Below are positions 46,688-55,116 of a DNA stretch of 64,000 nt, piece by piece. The notes beneath the pieces are model-generated. The model was not told the origin of the DNA and made no database searches. It worked only from the letters and a program-made list of their open reading frames with translations. The number at the start of each line of letters is the position of its first letter. Positions within the stretch are counted from its first letter, which is position 1. The translations under genes were made by a program, and so were the position numbers. The DNA lies in assembly GCF_001429245.1 (NCBI RefSeq), contig NZ_LMJE01000007.1, positions 897,558-961,557 on the forward strand, given 5' to 3'. The stretch is from Rhizobium sp. Root274. Its GTDB lineage: Bacteria > Pseudomonadota > Alphaproteobacteria > Rhizobiales > Rhizobiaceae.

Positions 46688-47284
46688 TCAGGCCGCCCGG
46701 GGCAGCATGCTCGGCCGCGACAGCTTGCGACCGGACGCGACAACCATGCCGGCAGCCCCTTCGAGCCAGCCGGGCACCAGTTCCAGTGCCAGGAAGCGGT
46801 CCCGGGCAAACGGTCCCGGCATCACCAGATGTTGCGTCTTTTCGGCAAAGAAGCCGAAGCGCTCGTAATAGGGTGCATCACCGACGAGCAGCACGGCGCC
46901 GTGGCCACGCTTCTTCGCCTCCATAAGAGCTGCCCGCATCAGCGCAGCGCCGACACCCTTGCCCTCATGGGCGGCATCGACGGCAAGCGGCCCGAGCAGC
47001 AGAGCATCAATCACCAAGCCCTCGCGGCTGACGCCAGCCTCGATGTTCCACAGCCGCACGGTGCCGATGACGTGACCCGAGGGATCGCGGGCGACGAGCG
47101 CCAGCCCCTCGGCCGGGATCCGGTCGCGGCGGATCTTCTCGGACGACTTCTTCCGGCGATCTGCGCCCATGGCGCGGTCGAGCAGTGCCTCACGCGCGAC
47201 AACGTCGGCAGGCGTTTCGGTATCGATGACGAAGGCAGGCGCCGGCGCAAAGAGCGCGCGCATGCTGGTCAGAACAGCGGCCAT
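46688..47284 (-). CDS. GNAT-family N-acetyltransferase
   Basis: 198 residues. The acetyl-CoA loop is in LAVDAAHEGKGVGAALMRAAL, followed by VLLVGDAPYYERFGFF, the YhbS-like subgroup pattern. The ATG at 47284 has GGGAGG 5 bases upstream and is preferred over the TTG at 47302. It lies downstream of the ornithine decarboxylase gene by about 69 bases on the same strand and may be co-transcribed, possibly acting on the product polyamine, though this is a guess. Confidence 0.85.
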   Translation of the reverse strand: MAAVLTSMRALFAPAPAFVIDTETPADVVAREALLDRAMGADRRKKSSEKIRRDRIPAEGLALVARDPSGHVIGTVRLWNIEAGVSREGLVIDALLLGPLAVDAAHEGKGVGAALMRAALMEAKKRGHGAVLLVGDAPYYERFGFFAEKTQHLVMPGPFARDRFLALELVPGWLEGAAGMVVASGRKLSRPSMLPRAA

Positions 47285-47353
47285 GTCGGCCTCCCATCCC
47301 AAGCGATGACGATGATTGTGAAGGTCCGCGCCGGTTTTCCGGCGCGGGAGACG

Positions 47354-48487
47354 TCAGATGACGTAGGACTTCAGCGGGTCGAAGCCGTTGAACGCCACCG
47401 CCGAATAGGTGGTGGTGTAGGCACCGGTGCCCTCGATCAGAACCTCGTCGCCGATCGAAAGCGAGATCGGCAGCGGATACATGTTCTTCTCGTAGAGCAC
47501 GTCCGCCGAATCGCAGGTCGGGCCGGCGAGTACGCAGGGCTCCATCGCATCGGCGTCACGGGCGGTGCGGATCGGGTAACGGATCGCTTCGTCCATGGTT
47601 TCGGCCAGACCGCCGAACTTGCCGATGTCGAGAAACACCCAGCGGTGCTCGTCATTGTCAGACTTCTTTGAGATCAGCACGACTTCCGCCTTGATCACGC
47701 CGGCATTGCCGACCATGCCGCGGCCCGGCTCGATGATGGTCTGCGGGATGTTGTTGCCGAAATGCTTCTTCAGCGACTCCTTGATCGCCAGACCGTAAGC
47801 TTCAGCGGACGGGATATCGCGCAGATACTTGGTCGGGAAACCACCACCCATGTTGACCATCTTCAGGACGATGCCCTGCTTGGCCAGCGAGTTGAACACA
47901 CGCTTGGCATCGGCGAGAGCGCCGTCCCAGGCGTCGACCTTGGTCATCTGCGAACCGACATGGAACGAGACGCCGAAGGATTCGAGGCCGAGCTGGTGTG
48001 CGTAGACGAGAACGTCGACGGCCATCTGCGGCACGCAGCCGAACTTGCGGGAAAGCGGCCATTCGGCGCCTTCGCCATCGGTCAGCACGCGGCAGAATAC
48101 GCGGGCACCGGGAGCGGCACGGGCGATCTTCTCGACTTCCTCATGGCTGTCGACGGCATAGAGGTTCACACCGAGTGCGAAGGCACGCGCAATGTCGCGC
48201 TCCTTCTTGATCGTGTTGCCGAACGAGATGCGCGAAGCATCTGCACCGGCATCGAGCGCCATCTGGATTTCGGCGACGGATGCGCAGTCGAAGTTCGAAC
48301 CGAGCGAGGCCAGAAGCTGGAGGATTTCCGGTGCCGGGTTCGCCTTGACGGCGTAGTAGATGGCGCTGTCCGGCAGGGCATGACGGAAGGCACCAAAATT
48401 GTCACGAACGACGTCGAGATCGACCACGAGGCAGGGACCTTCGGGACGTCGGGTGTTGATGAAGTCGAGGATGCGAGCCGTGGTCAT
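47354..48487 (-). CDS. Ornithine/lysine decarboxylase (PLP, alanine-racemase fold)
   Basis: 377 residues, class III PLP decarboxylase (eukaryotic ODC-like). It makes putrescine from ornithine, or cadaverine from lysine. PLP-binding Lys in YYAVKANP, FHVGSQ, GGGFPT, the phosphate-binding EPGRGMVGNAG, and the active-site Cys region VLAGPTCDSADVLY are all present. The ATG at 48487 has GGAAGG 7 bases upstream; an open frame reaches to 48766 but those codons lie in the leader. A long structured leader and a 51-codon ORF precede it. The LysR gene beyond the leader is divergent. Confidence 0.94.
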   Translation of the reverse strand: MTTARILDFINTRRPEGPCLVVDLDVVRDNFGAFRHALPDSAIYYAVKANPAPEILQLLASLGSNFDCASVAEIQMALDAGADASRISFGNTIKKERDIARAFALGVNLYAVDSHEEVEKIARAAPGARVFCRVLTDGEGAEWPLSRKFGCVPQMAVDVLVYAHQLGLESFGVSFHVGSQMTKVDAWDGALADAKRVFNSLAKQGIVLKMVNMGGGFPTKYLRDIPSAEAYGLAIKESLKKHFGNNIPQTIIEPGRGMVGNAGVIKAEVVLISKKSDNDEHRWVFLDIGKFGGLAETMDEAIRYPIRTARDADAMEPCVLAGPTCDSADVLYEKNMYPLPISLSIGDEVLIEGTGAYTTTYSAVAFNGFDPLKSYVI

Positions 48488-48491
48488 CGGT

Positions 48492-48647
48492 CTACCTTCC
48501 ATATTCCAAGAATATCCGAAGCTGCCAAGCTTGCGGATGGACAAAGGACGGCGAGACATCGCTCGAAACCAGTCGGTGGAGACACCGGTACCGTACGAAC
48601 GCTCGACGCGCGAAACGATGGATAAACGCACTCTGTAACGAGCGCAT
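48492..48647 (-). CDS. Candidate 51-codon leader ORF upstream of ornithine decarboxylase
   Basis: ATG at 48647 to TAG at 48492-48494, whose stop is only 4 bases upstream of the decarboxylase ATG. The peptide begins MRSLQSAFIHRFARRAFVRY and has seven arginines in its first 25 residues. Its stop lies within the decarboxylase ribosome-binding site region, so translation of one could control the other. E. coli speF is controlled by an ornithine-sensing leader peptide (SpeFL), which is also rich in His, Arg and Phe; the likeness here is general only. No good ribosome site was seen before the ATG, hence modest confidence. Confidence 0.4.
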   Translation of the reverse strand: MRSLQSAFIHRFARRAFVRYRCLHRLVSSDVSPSFVHPQAWQLRIFLEYGR

Positions 48648-48659
48648 AAATCCGCTTTG

Positions 48660-48900
48660 TCTGCCATGGATTGGAGGGAGACCCTACCGCACTTCCGGCA
48701 ATGATGGTGTGCCTCTGAAGTAACTCCAGCTGATGGAAAGCCGGAAGAGACTAGAAAGGCCCGCACCGTCGTTGCTTCGTATGTCCTCGCATTTTCCGGT
48801 TGGCCGGAATAGCGACTGGAGGGGTTAGTTCCAGGTACCTTACCGATGACCTCACCTTAGGGATAAATCCCAGTTCGAGGGTCGGCGGACACACACGGGC
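48660..48900 (-). ncRNA. Structured leader RNA of the ornithine decarboxylase gene (speF-motif candidate)
   Basis: On the minus strand the leader holds several hairpins: GGGAT-TT-ATCCC (48860-48871), CTGGA/TCCAG around nine bases (about 48816-48833), TTCCGG-CCAA-CCGGAA (48794-48809), and a longer-range 7-bp pair CTTCCGG (48741-48747) with CCGGAAG (48692-48698). An RNA motif named speF is known upstream of ornithine decarboxylase genes in alphaproteobacteria; position, size and pairing fit it. I could not align to the family model, so boundaries are approximate. It is likely to control expression according to polyamine or ornithine level. Confidence 0.6.
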
Positions 48901-49059
48901 ACGTGCGACTTTGGGCTGAGCAGGAGATAAGAAATGCGAGCGTCATAATCAAGCGGTTTTTTCGAGCGTCGCCGAAGTTTTTTCCCGCGTTTTGGGTTAT
49001 CTATTGAACGAACTCGCCCGAGTGTTCACAATCCGGCGAAAGAGGAGATCGACGACCCC

Positions 49060-49953
49060 ATGGACACGCTGACCCGTATCCGCGCCTTCATCGATGTGGT
49101 GGAAGCCGAGGGCTTCTCTGCCGCCGCCCGCAAGACCGGCCGCTCGAAAGCGCTGCTTTCCAAGTATGTCCGTGAATTGGAAGACGAATTGGGCGCCCTG
49201 CTGCTCAACCGCACCACGCGCCAGTTCTCCATGACCGAGGCCGGCCACACCTATTACCGGACCGCAGCCGACATCCTGAAGGAGATCGACAACCTCGCCG
49301 ACCTCGTGCGCGAGAACAATGCCGACCTTAAGGGCAAGCTGAAGGTCACCCTCCCGCGCACCTTCATCGATGCAGAGATCGGCCAGTCGCTGATCGATTT
49401 TGCCAGTGAAAATCCGGAGCTCGCACTCGAAATCGTCGCCGAAGACCGTTTCGTCGACCTGATCGAGGAAGGATTCGACCTCGGCATCCGAATCACCAAG
49501 CTCGATGATTCCGGCATGATCGCCCGCAAGCTTTCCGATTTCCGCGTCTATGCCTGTGCCACACCCGCTTTCATTGAGGCCCGCGGCCCCCTCACCCATC
49601 CGAGCGAATTGTCGAGGGTCCCCTTCCTCATCGACACCAATTCCCGCTCGCACAACAGCCTTCGCTTCATCGACACCGACGGCAGCCCGATCTCCGTCAG
49701 CGTATCCGGTCCGATCGAGGTGAACAGCCCGCAGGCGACGCTTCGCGCTGCCCGCGCCGGCCTCGGCGTCGCGATGATCCCCGATTTCATCGCCCGCCCT
49801 TATCTGGCGTCCGGCGAACTTGTCTCGCTGTTCGACGAATATATTGCCAAGGATCGCGGCATCTATGCCGTCTATCCGCACCGGCGCTATCTCCCCGCCA
49901 AGGTGCGCGCTTTCGTCGACTATCTCCACGCATGGTTCAAGCGCTATTCCTGA
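49060..49953 (+). CDS. LysR-family transcriptional regulator
   Basis: 297 residues. The N-terminal helix-turn-helix is GFSAAARKTGRSKALLSKYV in residues 20-40, with substrate-binding halves to the end (YPHRRYLPAKVRAFVDYL). It belongs to the LysR subgroup of short-named regulators similar to those acting on aldehyde or quinone reductases. Divergent from the decarboxylase, with the 570-base leader region between, so a direct link is uncertain. The ATG at 49060 has AGAGGAG upstream. Confidence 0.92.
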   Translation: MDTLTRIRAFIDVVEAEGFSAAARKTGRSKALLSKYVRELEDELGALLLNRTTRQFSMTEAGHTYYRTAADILKEIDNLADLVRENNADLKGKLKVTLPRTFIDAEIGQSLIDFASENPELALEIVAEDRFVDLIEEGFDLGIRITKLDDSGMIARKLSDFRVYACATPAFIEARGPLTHPSELSRVPFLIDTNSRSHNSLRFIDTDGSPISVSVSGPIEVNSPQATLRAARAGLGVAMIPDFIARPYLASGELVSLFDEYIAKDRGIYAVYPHRRYLPAKVRAFVDYLHAWFKRYS

Positions 49954-50040
49954 CGACCGGGTGGAACAGCGGGTCCCATTTTCGTCCCAATCGTAAGGCA
50001 CGGAATGCTCCCGAAACCGGATGCGGGAAGGTCGGATTAC

Positions 50041-50685
50041 ATGCGCGGATGCCTTGGATATGCAGCGGCAGGGCTTGGTCTGTTGCTCGCCACGCCTGCA
50101 CTCTCGCATCCCCATATTTTCGCCGAAGCGCGGCTTGAGATCGTCGCGGCCGATGACGGCACGGTCAAGGAACTGCGCAATGTCTGGCGCTTCGACGACG
50201 TCTTCTCCTCGAGCGTCCTCATGGACTTCGACAAGAACAGTGACCTGAAGCTTGATCACAAGGAACTCCAGGAGATCGCCCACACGATCCGGGAATCGCT
50301 CGGCGACTACAGCTATTTCACCTTCATCTCCAAGGACGGCGCCTCGTCCGAAGTGGCGAAACCTGATGTCTTCAATGTCGACTACAAGGACAACCAGCTC
50401 CTCGTCTTCTTCATTGCCAAGCCGAAGACCCCGCTGAAGATCGGCGGCCGGATGAACTTCGGCGTCTACGACCCGACGCTCTACACGGCGATCGACTTTG
50501 CCAAGGACAGCGACATCGTCGTGGAAGGCAAGGGTTTTGCCGGCTGCAAACACACGGTCGTCCGACCGGATCCCGATCAGGTCATCGCGCAGAACCAGTC
50601 AAACCTGACGGAAGCCTTCTTCAACGACCCCGCAGGCACGGACATGGGCAAACTCTTCGCCACCCGGCTGGAGCTGACATGCTGA
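50041..50685 (+). CDS. DUF1007 family periplasmic protein
   Basis: 214 residues. Signal peptide MRGCLGYAAAGLGLLLATPALS, then mature HPHIFAEARLEIV, the hallmark of DUF1007. Members usually sit next to NicO-type nickel/cobalt exporters; here the next gene overlaps it by 7 bases and is exactly such an exporter. The HPH near the mature N-terminus could bind metal. Start at 50041 (ATG) chosen over 50005. Confidence 0.87.
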   Translation: MRGCLGYAAAGLGLLLATPALSHPHIFAEARLEIVAADDGTVKELRNVWRFDDVFSSSVLMDFDKNSDLKLDHKELQEIAHTIRESLGDYSYFTFISKDGASSEVAKPDVFNVDYKDNQLLVFFIAKPKTPLKIGGRMNFGVYDPTLYTAIDFAKDSDIVVEGKGFAGCKHTVVRPDPDQVIAQNQSNLTEAFFNDPAGTDMGKLFATRLELTC

Positions 50686-51812
50686 GCGGCATTCGGACGA
50701 CCAAGGCCCTGCCGCTGCTCCTGGCGCTCGGCGCCCTCCTGCTCGCCTCAAGCCTCGCCCATGCCGCCTCGCCGCTCGGTGTCGGTGCAGCCGAGCCGTC
50801 GTACCAGCCGATGAGCGGGCCATTTGCCCATCTCCTCGTCTGGATCAACACCCATCAACAAGCTTTCTACCGGTCGCTCACGACGGCGCTGAAGGCGATG
50901 CGGGAAGATCCTTCTGCGCTTGCAACCCTGATCGGCCTCTCCTTTGCTTACGGGGTCTTTCATGCCGCCGGCCCCGGCCACGGCAAGGCGGTCATCTCCT
51001 CCTACATGCTGGCCAACGAGATCGAATTGAAACGCGGCATACTCGTCGCCTTCGTCTCCGCGCTCCTCCAAGCTCTGGTCGCGATTGCGGTCGTCGGCGC
51101 CGCCTATTTCGTGCTGCGCGGCACGGCAATCACCATGACGGTCGCGACCCAGGCCTTAGAGACGGCAAGCTATGCGATGATCGTCGTCTTCGGGGTCTGG
51201 CTTCTCGTCCGCAAGCTCAAGGTGTCTTTCGCGTCTTCCCTGCGGGGTCCACAAACCGCGTCTCCGCTGTTTGATGGAGCCGCGGCCGCGGCAGGCCAGC
51301 CCGGCATCACGGCGTCACTCTTTGCCGCCACGGAAGAACAGGCCGGCACGCCCACGCTTCGCCCCGCCCAGACCTCGCGCTTTCGCGCCGATGCAATCGA
51401 CCACGGCCATGATGCGCTGGCACCGGGATCGGTCTGCCACGAATGCGGCATCACCCACGTGCCGGACCCTGCCATGCTGCGCATGAACGCCTTCGGCCTG
51501 CGTGATGCGTGGTCTGCCGTCATTGCGGTGGGCTTGCGCCCGTGCTCAGGCGCGCTTCTGGTGATGACCTTTGCGCTCTTGAATGGCCTGGTGCTGGGCG
51601 GCGTGCTTTCGGTCCTCGCCATGGCGCTTGGAACGGCCATCACGGTTTCGGCCCTGGCAAGCCTCGCCGTTGGCGCAAAAGGGTTGGCGCTCAGGCTCTC
51701 GGGACCCGGTTCGCGCCGTGCCGGCATGGTGGCAAGCGGCATCGAAATCGGCGCCGCCGTGCTGGTCATCCTGCTCGGCGCCCTGCTCCTGGTGGCAAGC
51801 CTTCAGGCGTGA
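50679..51812 (+). CDS. NicO-family nickel/cobalt efflux permease
   Basis: 377 residues. After a signal-like N-terminus come about six helices with the family motif HAAGPGHGKAVISSY and LRPCSGALLVMTFALLNG. A loop of about 70 residues between helices carries ADAIDHGHDALAPG and VCHECGITH, with His and Cys that could sense or hold metal. It would export Ni(II) or Co(II), as RcnA does. Translational coupling to the DUF1007 gene. No RcnR-type regulator is in the window. Confidence 0.9.
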   Translation: MLSGIRTTKALPLLLALGALLLASSLAHAASPLGVGAAEPSYQPMSGPFAHLLVWINTHQQAFYRSLTTALKAMREDPSALATLIGLSFAYGVFHAAGPGHGKAVISSYMLANEIELKRGILVAFVSALLQALVAIAVVGAAYFVLRGTAITMTVATQALETASYAMIVVFGVWLLVRKLKVSFASSLRGPQTASPLFDGAAAAAGQPGITASLFAATEEQAGTPTLRPAQTSRFRADAIDHGHDALAPGSVCHECGITHVPDPAMLRMNAFGLRDAWSAVIAVGLRPCSGALLVMTFALLNGLVLGGVLSVLAMALGTAITVSALASLAVGAKGLALRLSGPGSRRAGMVASGIEIGAAVLVILLGALLLVASLQA

Positions 51813-51819
51813 GCGCCAG

Positions 51820-52227
51820 TCAGGACTGATCACCTTCATGGCTGCGCTGATAACGCGAGCGGAGCCAAAGGATCAGGAACATCGCCATCAGCCCGATGGC
51901 TCCGACAAAGGCTCCAAGCTCCGGCGAATAGGACCCGAGCCACAGCACGATGGTCGGCAGCAGCAGAAGAAGCCCGACGACAACAGCCACCACGATGGCA
52001 GCCGAGGAGGCCGGCGATTTGGTTTGGCTGGACGCTACAGCGCCTTCGGCGCGCGGCCTGCGCTTCGGCGCCGGCAGGAAACGGAAGGCATAAACCGCAA
52101 TCCCGATCAGCACACAGATCCCGACAGAATAGGCAATGGTCGTGTTGAGATAGCTGCCATAGGCAAGCGCCGCAACGACCAGCACCGTGCCGACATTCAG
52201 GATAATGCTGAAGATGTTCTTTTCCAC
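51820..52227 (-). CDS. Small membrane protein of unknown function
   Basis: 135 residues. Four hydrophobic segments, two near the N-terminus (FSIILNVGTVLVVAALAYG; YSVGICVLIGIAVYAFRF) and two near the C-terminus (AAIVVAVVVGLLLLLPTIVLWL; GAFVGAIGLMAMFLILWL), joined by a basic, proline-rich linker. The start is GTG at 52227. I do not recognise the family. It lies 19 bases downstream of an acetyltransferase gene, so may share its transcript. Confidence 0.6.
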   Translation of the reverse strand: MEKNIFSIILNVGTVLVVAALAYGSYLNTTIAYSVGICVLIGIAVYAFRFLPAPKRRPRAEGAVASSQTKSPASSAAIVVAVVVGLLLLLPTIVLWLGSYSPELGAFVGAIGLMAMFLILWLRSRYQRSHEGDQS

Positions 52228-52246
52228 GAAACCGTCTTTCCCTGTC

Positions 52247-52936
52247 TTAAGCCCGTTTGGCGGCGAGGCTGGCCCGCAGGTCTTCCAGCTTCTGCTTCTG
52301 CTTGCCCTCGCCGTCGAAATTATCCGGCGAAAGCCAGGCCTCGAAAGCAGCAGCCAGCAATGGCCATTCGCCGTCGATCATCGAAAACCAGGCCGTGTCG
52401 CGATTCTTGCCCTTGGACAGCATGTGCTGGCGAAACACACCTTCGAACTGGAAACCGTAACGCAGTGCCGAGGCCTTGCTCGGCGCATTTTCGTTGTGGC
52501 ACTTCCATTCGTAGCGACGATAGCCGAGGTCTTCGAACACGTGCTGTGCCAGAAGGTAATGCGCTTCGGTCGCAAGCGGTGTCCGGCTCATGTCCGGCCC
52601 ATGCGCCACGCCGCCGATCTCCACCACGCCATTGGCCGGATCCGGTCGCATATAATTGGCCATGCCGACCACTTTGCCCGTCGCCTTGTCGCGAAACACT
52701 TCCGTGACCCATCCGCCCTTTTGCACAGCGGTCAGCCAGACGTCAAAATCCGCGATGTCATTGAAATCGGGCTGGGTGAAATATTTGAGCAGCGGGTTGA
52801 TCTCGATGCCACCGAGCCCCTCCCACAGCGCCTCCAGATGCGTCGCGCGGTTGTAAGGTTCGATCACAACGAAACGCCCTTCCAGCCTGACAGGCTGGGG
52901 AGCGGCACATCCCTTAAAAGTGGACAGATCGCGCAT
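52247..52936 (-). CDS. RimJ/RimL-type GNAT acetyltransferase
   Basis: 229 residues. N-terminal PVRLEGRFVVIEPYNRATH, mid VVEIGGVAHGPDMSRTPLATEAHYLL and later YRRYEWKCHNENAPSKASALRYGFQFEGVFRQ (key NAPSKASALRYGF), the pattern of acetyltransferase family 3. Target unknown. ATG at 52936 has GGAGG 5 bases upstream. Confidence 0.88.
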   Translation of the reverse strand: MRDLSTFKGCAAPQPVRLEGRFVVIEPYNRATHLEALWEGLGGIEINPLLKYFTQPDFNDIADFDVWLTAVQKGGWVTEVFRDKATGKVVGMANYMRPDPANGVVEIGGVAHGPDMSRTPLATEAHYLLAQHVFEDLGYRRYEWKCHNENAPSKASALRYGFQFEGVFRQHMLSKGKNRDTAWFSMIDGEWPLLAAAFEAWLSPDNFDGEGKQKQKLEDLRASLAAKRA

Positions 52937-53035
52937 GGCGGCCTCCGGCTGAACTCGTCGCCTGAGGCTTAGGCTACCGGCTCGCCAAAGGCAACCGCCG
53001 GGGCAAGCACTGCGCCTGCCCCGATGCCGCAGGTC

Positions 53036-53734
53036 TCAGAGGCTGACCTTGGCCGACGACACCGTGGCTTCGATATGATCGACAAGCGCATCGGCCAGGC
53101 CGAGGCGACCGGCCAGCATGTCGAGATAGCCGCGCTCCGTGCGCGTGTCCGGCTCGATCGCCAGCCGCGAGGCGGTATAGAGCTCAACCTTCTGCTCTTC
53201 CGTCACGGCGGAAGCGACGAGCGCATCCATGTCCGTCGGCTTCGCGAGTTCACCTTCGATGAAAGCTTCGGCTTCGGACCCCAGTCCCGACAGCTGAATC
53301 TTCTCCATGATGCGCCCGCGCTCCTGCGCATCGATATGACCATCCGCCTTGGCGGCAGCGATCATGGCGCGCAGCAGGCCAATCGCGAAGTCATGGCTGA
53401 TGCCGGCAGTCTCGGTGCTGAAAGGCGAATCGGAGGGCGGCGGCAGGAGTTCCGGCAGCGCCTGTTTCGGCTCCGGTGCCTGCCCGGACTGATAATTCTT
53501 GTAGGCCTGATAACCGAGGCCCGCAATCACGGCGAGACCACCCAGTTTCAGCGCACTGCCACCGATCGATCGGCCGGTCTTCGTGCCGAGGAGGACGGTC
53601 GCAAGTGCGCCCGCCTTCCAAGGATTGGCCTTGGCCATGCCCATCAGATCGGTTCCCTTTTGGCCGATCGAGCCAGTGGTTCCGGGCATCTGCGATCCGA
53701 GGAATTGGTCCAGCAGTTTCTTGGCGTCGAACAT
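53036..53734 (-). CDS. DUF533 (TerB-like) protein
   Basis: 232 residues. N-terminal amphipathic MFDAKKLLDQFLGSQMPG and Gly/Ala-rich region (GSALKLGGLAVIAGLGYQAY), a proline linker, then a helical TerB-like domain with AAAKADGHIDAQERGRI. This is the DUF533/YebE family of inner-membrane-associated proteins of unknown role. ATG with AGGAG 6 bases upstream. Confidence 0.87.
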   Translation of the reverse strand: MFDAKKLLDQFLGSQMPGTTGSIGQKGTDLMGMAKANPWKAGALATVLLGTKTGRSIGGSALKLGGLAVIAGLGYQAYKNYQSGQAPEPKQALPELLPPPSDSPFSTETAGISHDFAIGLLRAMIAAAKADGHIDAQERGRIMEKIQLSGLGSEAEAFIEGELAKPTDMDALVASAVTEEQKVELYTASRLAIEPDTRTERGYLDMLAGRLGLADALVDHIEATVSSAKVSL

Positions 53735-53836
53735 TATGGTCTCCTTGTTCAGCGTCTCGTTCCCTAGATAGGGATGGAGACGCTGAATGCAATTGGAGAC
53801 CGCCGGTTCCGCCCGACGCGTCCGTTCAACAGAACG

Positions 53837-54475
53837 TCAACCCTTGAGGGCGGCCGCTTCGCTCGCAAGCTTGGTAATGCCGGCCCAGTCGCCGGCGGTC
53901 ACCAGTTCCTTCGGCGCAACCCAGGAGCCACCGACGCAGACGACGTTCGGCAGCGAAAGATAATCCATCGCGTTCTTCAGGGAGATGCCGCCGGTCGGGC
54001 AAAACAGCGTGCCTGCGAGCGGCGAGGAGAGCGCCTTGAGATAGGCGGCACCACCAGCCTGTTCGGCGGGGAAGAACTTCAGCACCTCATAGCCCTCTTC
54101 GCGCAGCGCCATGACCTCGGAAGCCGTGGCCGCACCGGGCAGCAGCGGAATGTCCGACTGACGCGCCACATCGAGCAGTTCCTGGGTCGTGCCCGGGCTG
54201 ACGATGAACTGCGATCCGGCATCGACGGCTGCGGCATAATGGCTCGCATTGAGGATCGTGCCAGCGCCGACAACGGCGCCTTCGACTTCTTCGGCAACGA
54301 GACGGACCGCTTCAAGAGCTGCAGCCGTGCGCAGCGTGATCTCGATTGCCTTCAGACCACCTGCCACCAAGGCCCGCGCCAGCGGCACGGCCGACTTGGC
54401 ATCCTCGATGATCAGCACCGGAACGACCGGCTGGAGCTTCAGGGTGGAGAGCAGCTTGTCGGTTTTTTCGCCCAT
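53837..54475 (-). CDS. eda: 2-dehydro-3-deoxyphosphogluconate (KDPG) aldolase
   Basis: 212 residues. It splits KDPG to pyruvate and glyceraldehyde-3-phosphate in the Entner-Doudoroff pathway, the main sugar route of rhizobia. The catalytic Glu is in [11 protein letters not shown], and the Schiff-base Lys is in [10 protein letters not shown], followed by CPTGGIS. Alone here; edd and zwf are not adjacent. Confidence 0.94.
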   Translation of the reverse strand: MGEKTDKLLSTLKLQPVVPVLIIEDAKSAVPLARALVAGGLKAIEITLRTAAALEAVRLVAEEVEGAVVGAGTILNASHYAAAVDAGSQFIVSPGTTQELLDVARQSDIPLLPGAATASEVMALREEGYEVLKFFPAEQAGGAAYLKALSSPLAGTLFCPTGGISLKNAMDYLSLPNVVCVGGSWVAPKELVTAGDWAGITKLASEAAALKG

Positions 54476-54627
54476 GGCAGAAGCCTCTTTTAAAACGATT
54501 AGATCGGCGTTTTACTAGCGCGCGTGACAGTCCTTGTCGAGCGACCCCTAGCACGGAATCTTTCCAGTTTCCTAACAGCACCTCGTGGTCTATGGTTGCA
54601 CTGCGTAATTTTTCGGAGCGAGTGTGT

Positions 54628-55116
54628 ATGGCGAAGGAAATCGAACGCAAGTTTCTCGTCCGCAACGACGGCTGGAAAGAGGGCGTCACCTCCCGGACAC
54701 GGATCAGGCAAGCCTATATCACCGCAGAGGCCGATCGCTCGGTGCGCATCCGCACCCGCAACGACGAGACGGCACAGCTGACGATGAAATTCGGCAATGG
54801 CGTGCTCACACGAGACGAATTCGAATACGACATTCCCCATGATGATGCTCTTGAAATGATTGAATTTGCCACCGGCAACGTCATCGAGAAGACACGCCAT
54901 ACGGTAGATTTCGAGGGCTTCACCTGGGAAATCGATGTCTTCGAGGGGGCCTATCGCGGACTGGTGATCGCCGAGGTCGAGATGGCGTCGGAAACCGACG
55001 AGCCGTCGCTGCCGGCCTGGCTTGGCCGCGAAGTGACCGGCGACAAGCGCTATTCCAATCAGGCGCTGGCGACCCAGCGACTGCGGCCGGAGTTGGTGCA
55101 TGCCATATCGCATTAG
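54628..55116 (+). CDS. CYTH domain protein (triphosphate tunnel metalloenzyme family)
   Basis: 162 residues. MAKEIERKFLV opens with the EXEXK motif of CYTH enzymes; RIRQAYIT, SVRIRTR and LTMKFG follow, with the acidic EVEMASE near the end. Such enzymes hydrolyse triphosphate compounds, often inorganic triphosphate. The ATG at 54628 puts the motif at residues 4-8 and has GGAGCG upstream. It overlaps the following CHAD gene by 17 bases. Confidence 0.9.
   Translation: MAKEIERKFLVRNDGWKEGVTSRTRIRQAYITAEADRSVRIRTRNDETAQLTMKFGNGVLTRDEFEYDIPHDDALEMIEFATGNVIEKTRHTVDFEGFTWEIDVFEGAYRGLVIAEVEMASETDEPSLPAWLGREVTGDKRYSNQALATQRLRPELVHAISH

Noticed and set aside
46573..46926. Open frame between the RopB-like and acetyltransferase genes
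   Set aside because: It overlaps the acetyltransferase gene on the opposite strand and its Arg/Pro-rich translation looks like out-of-frame noise.
48488..48766. In-frame extension of the ornithine decarboxylase gene by 93 codons
   Set aside because: The extension runs through the structured leader, lacks homology to the enzyme family, and the ATG at 48487 has a good ribosome-binding site at the expected place.
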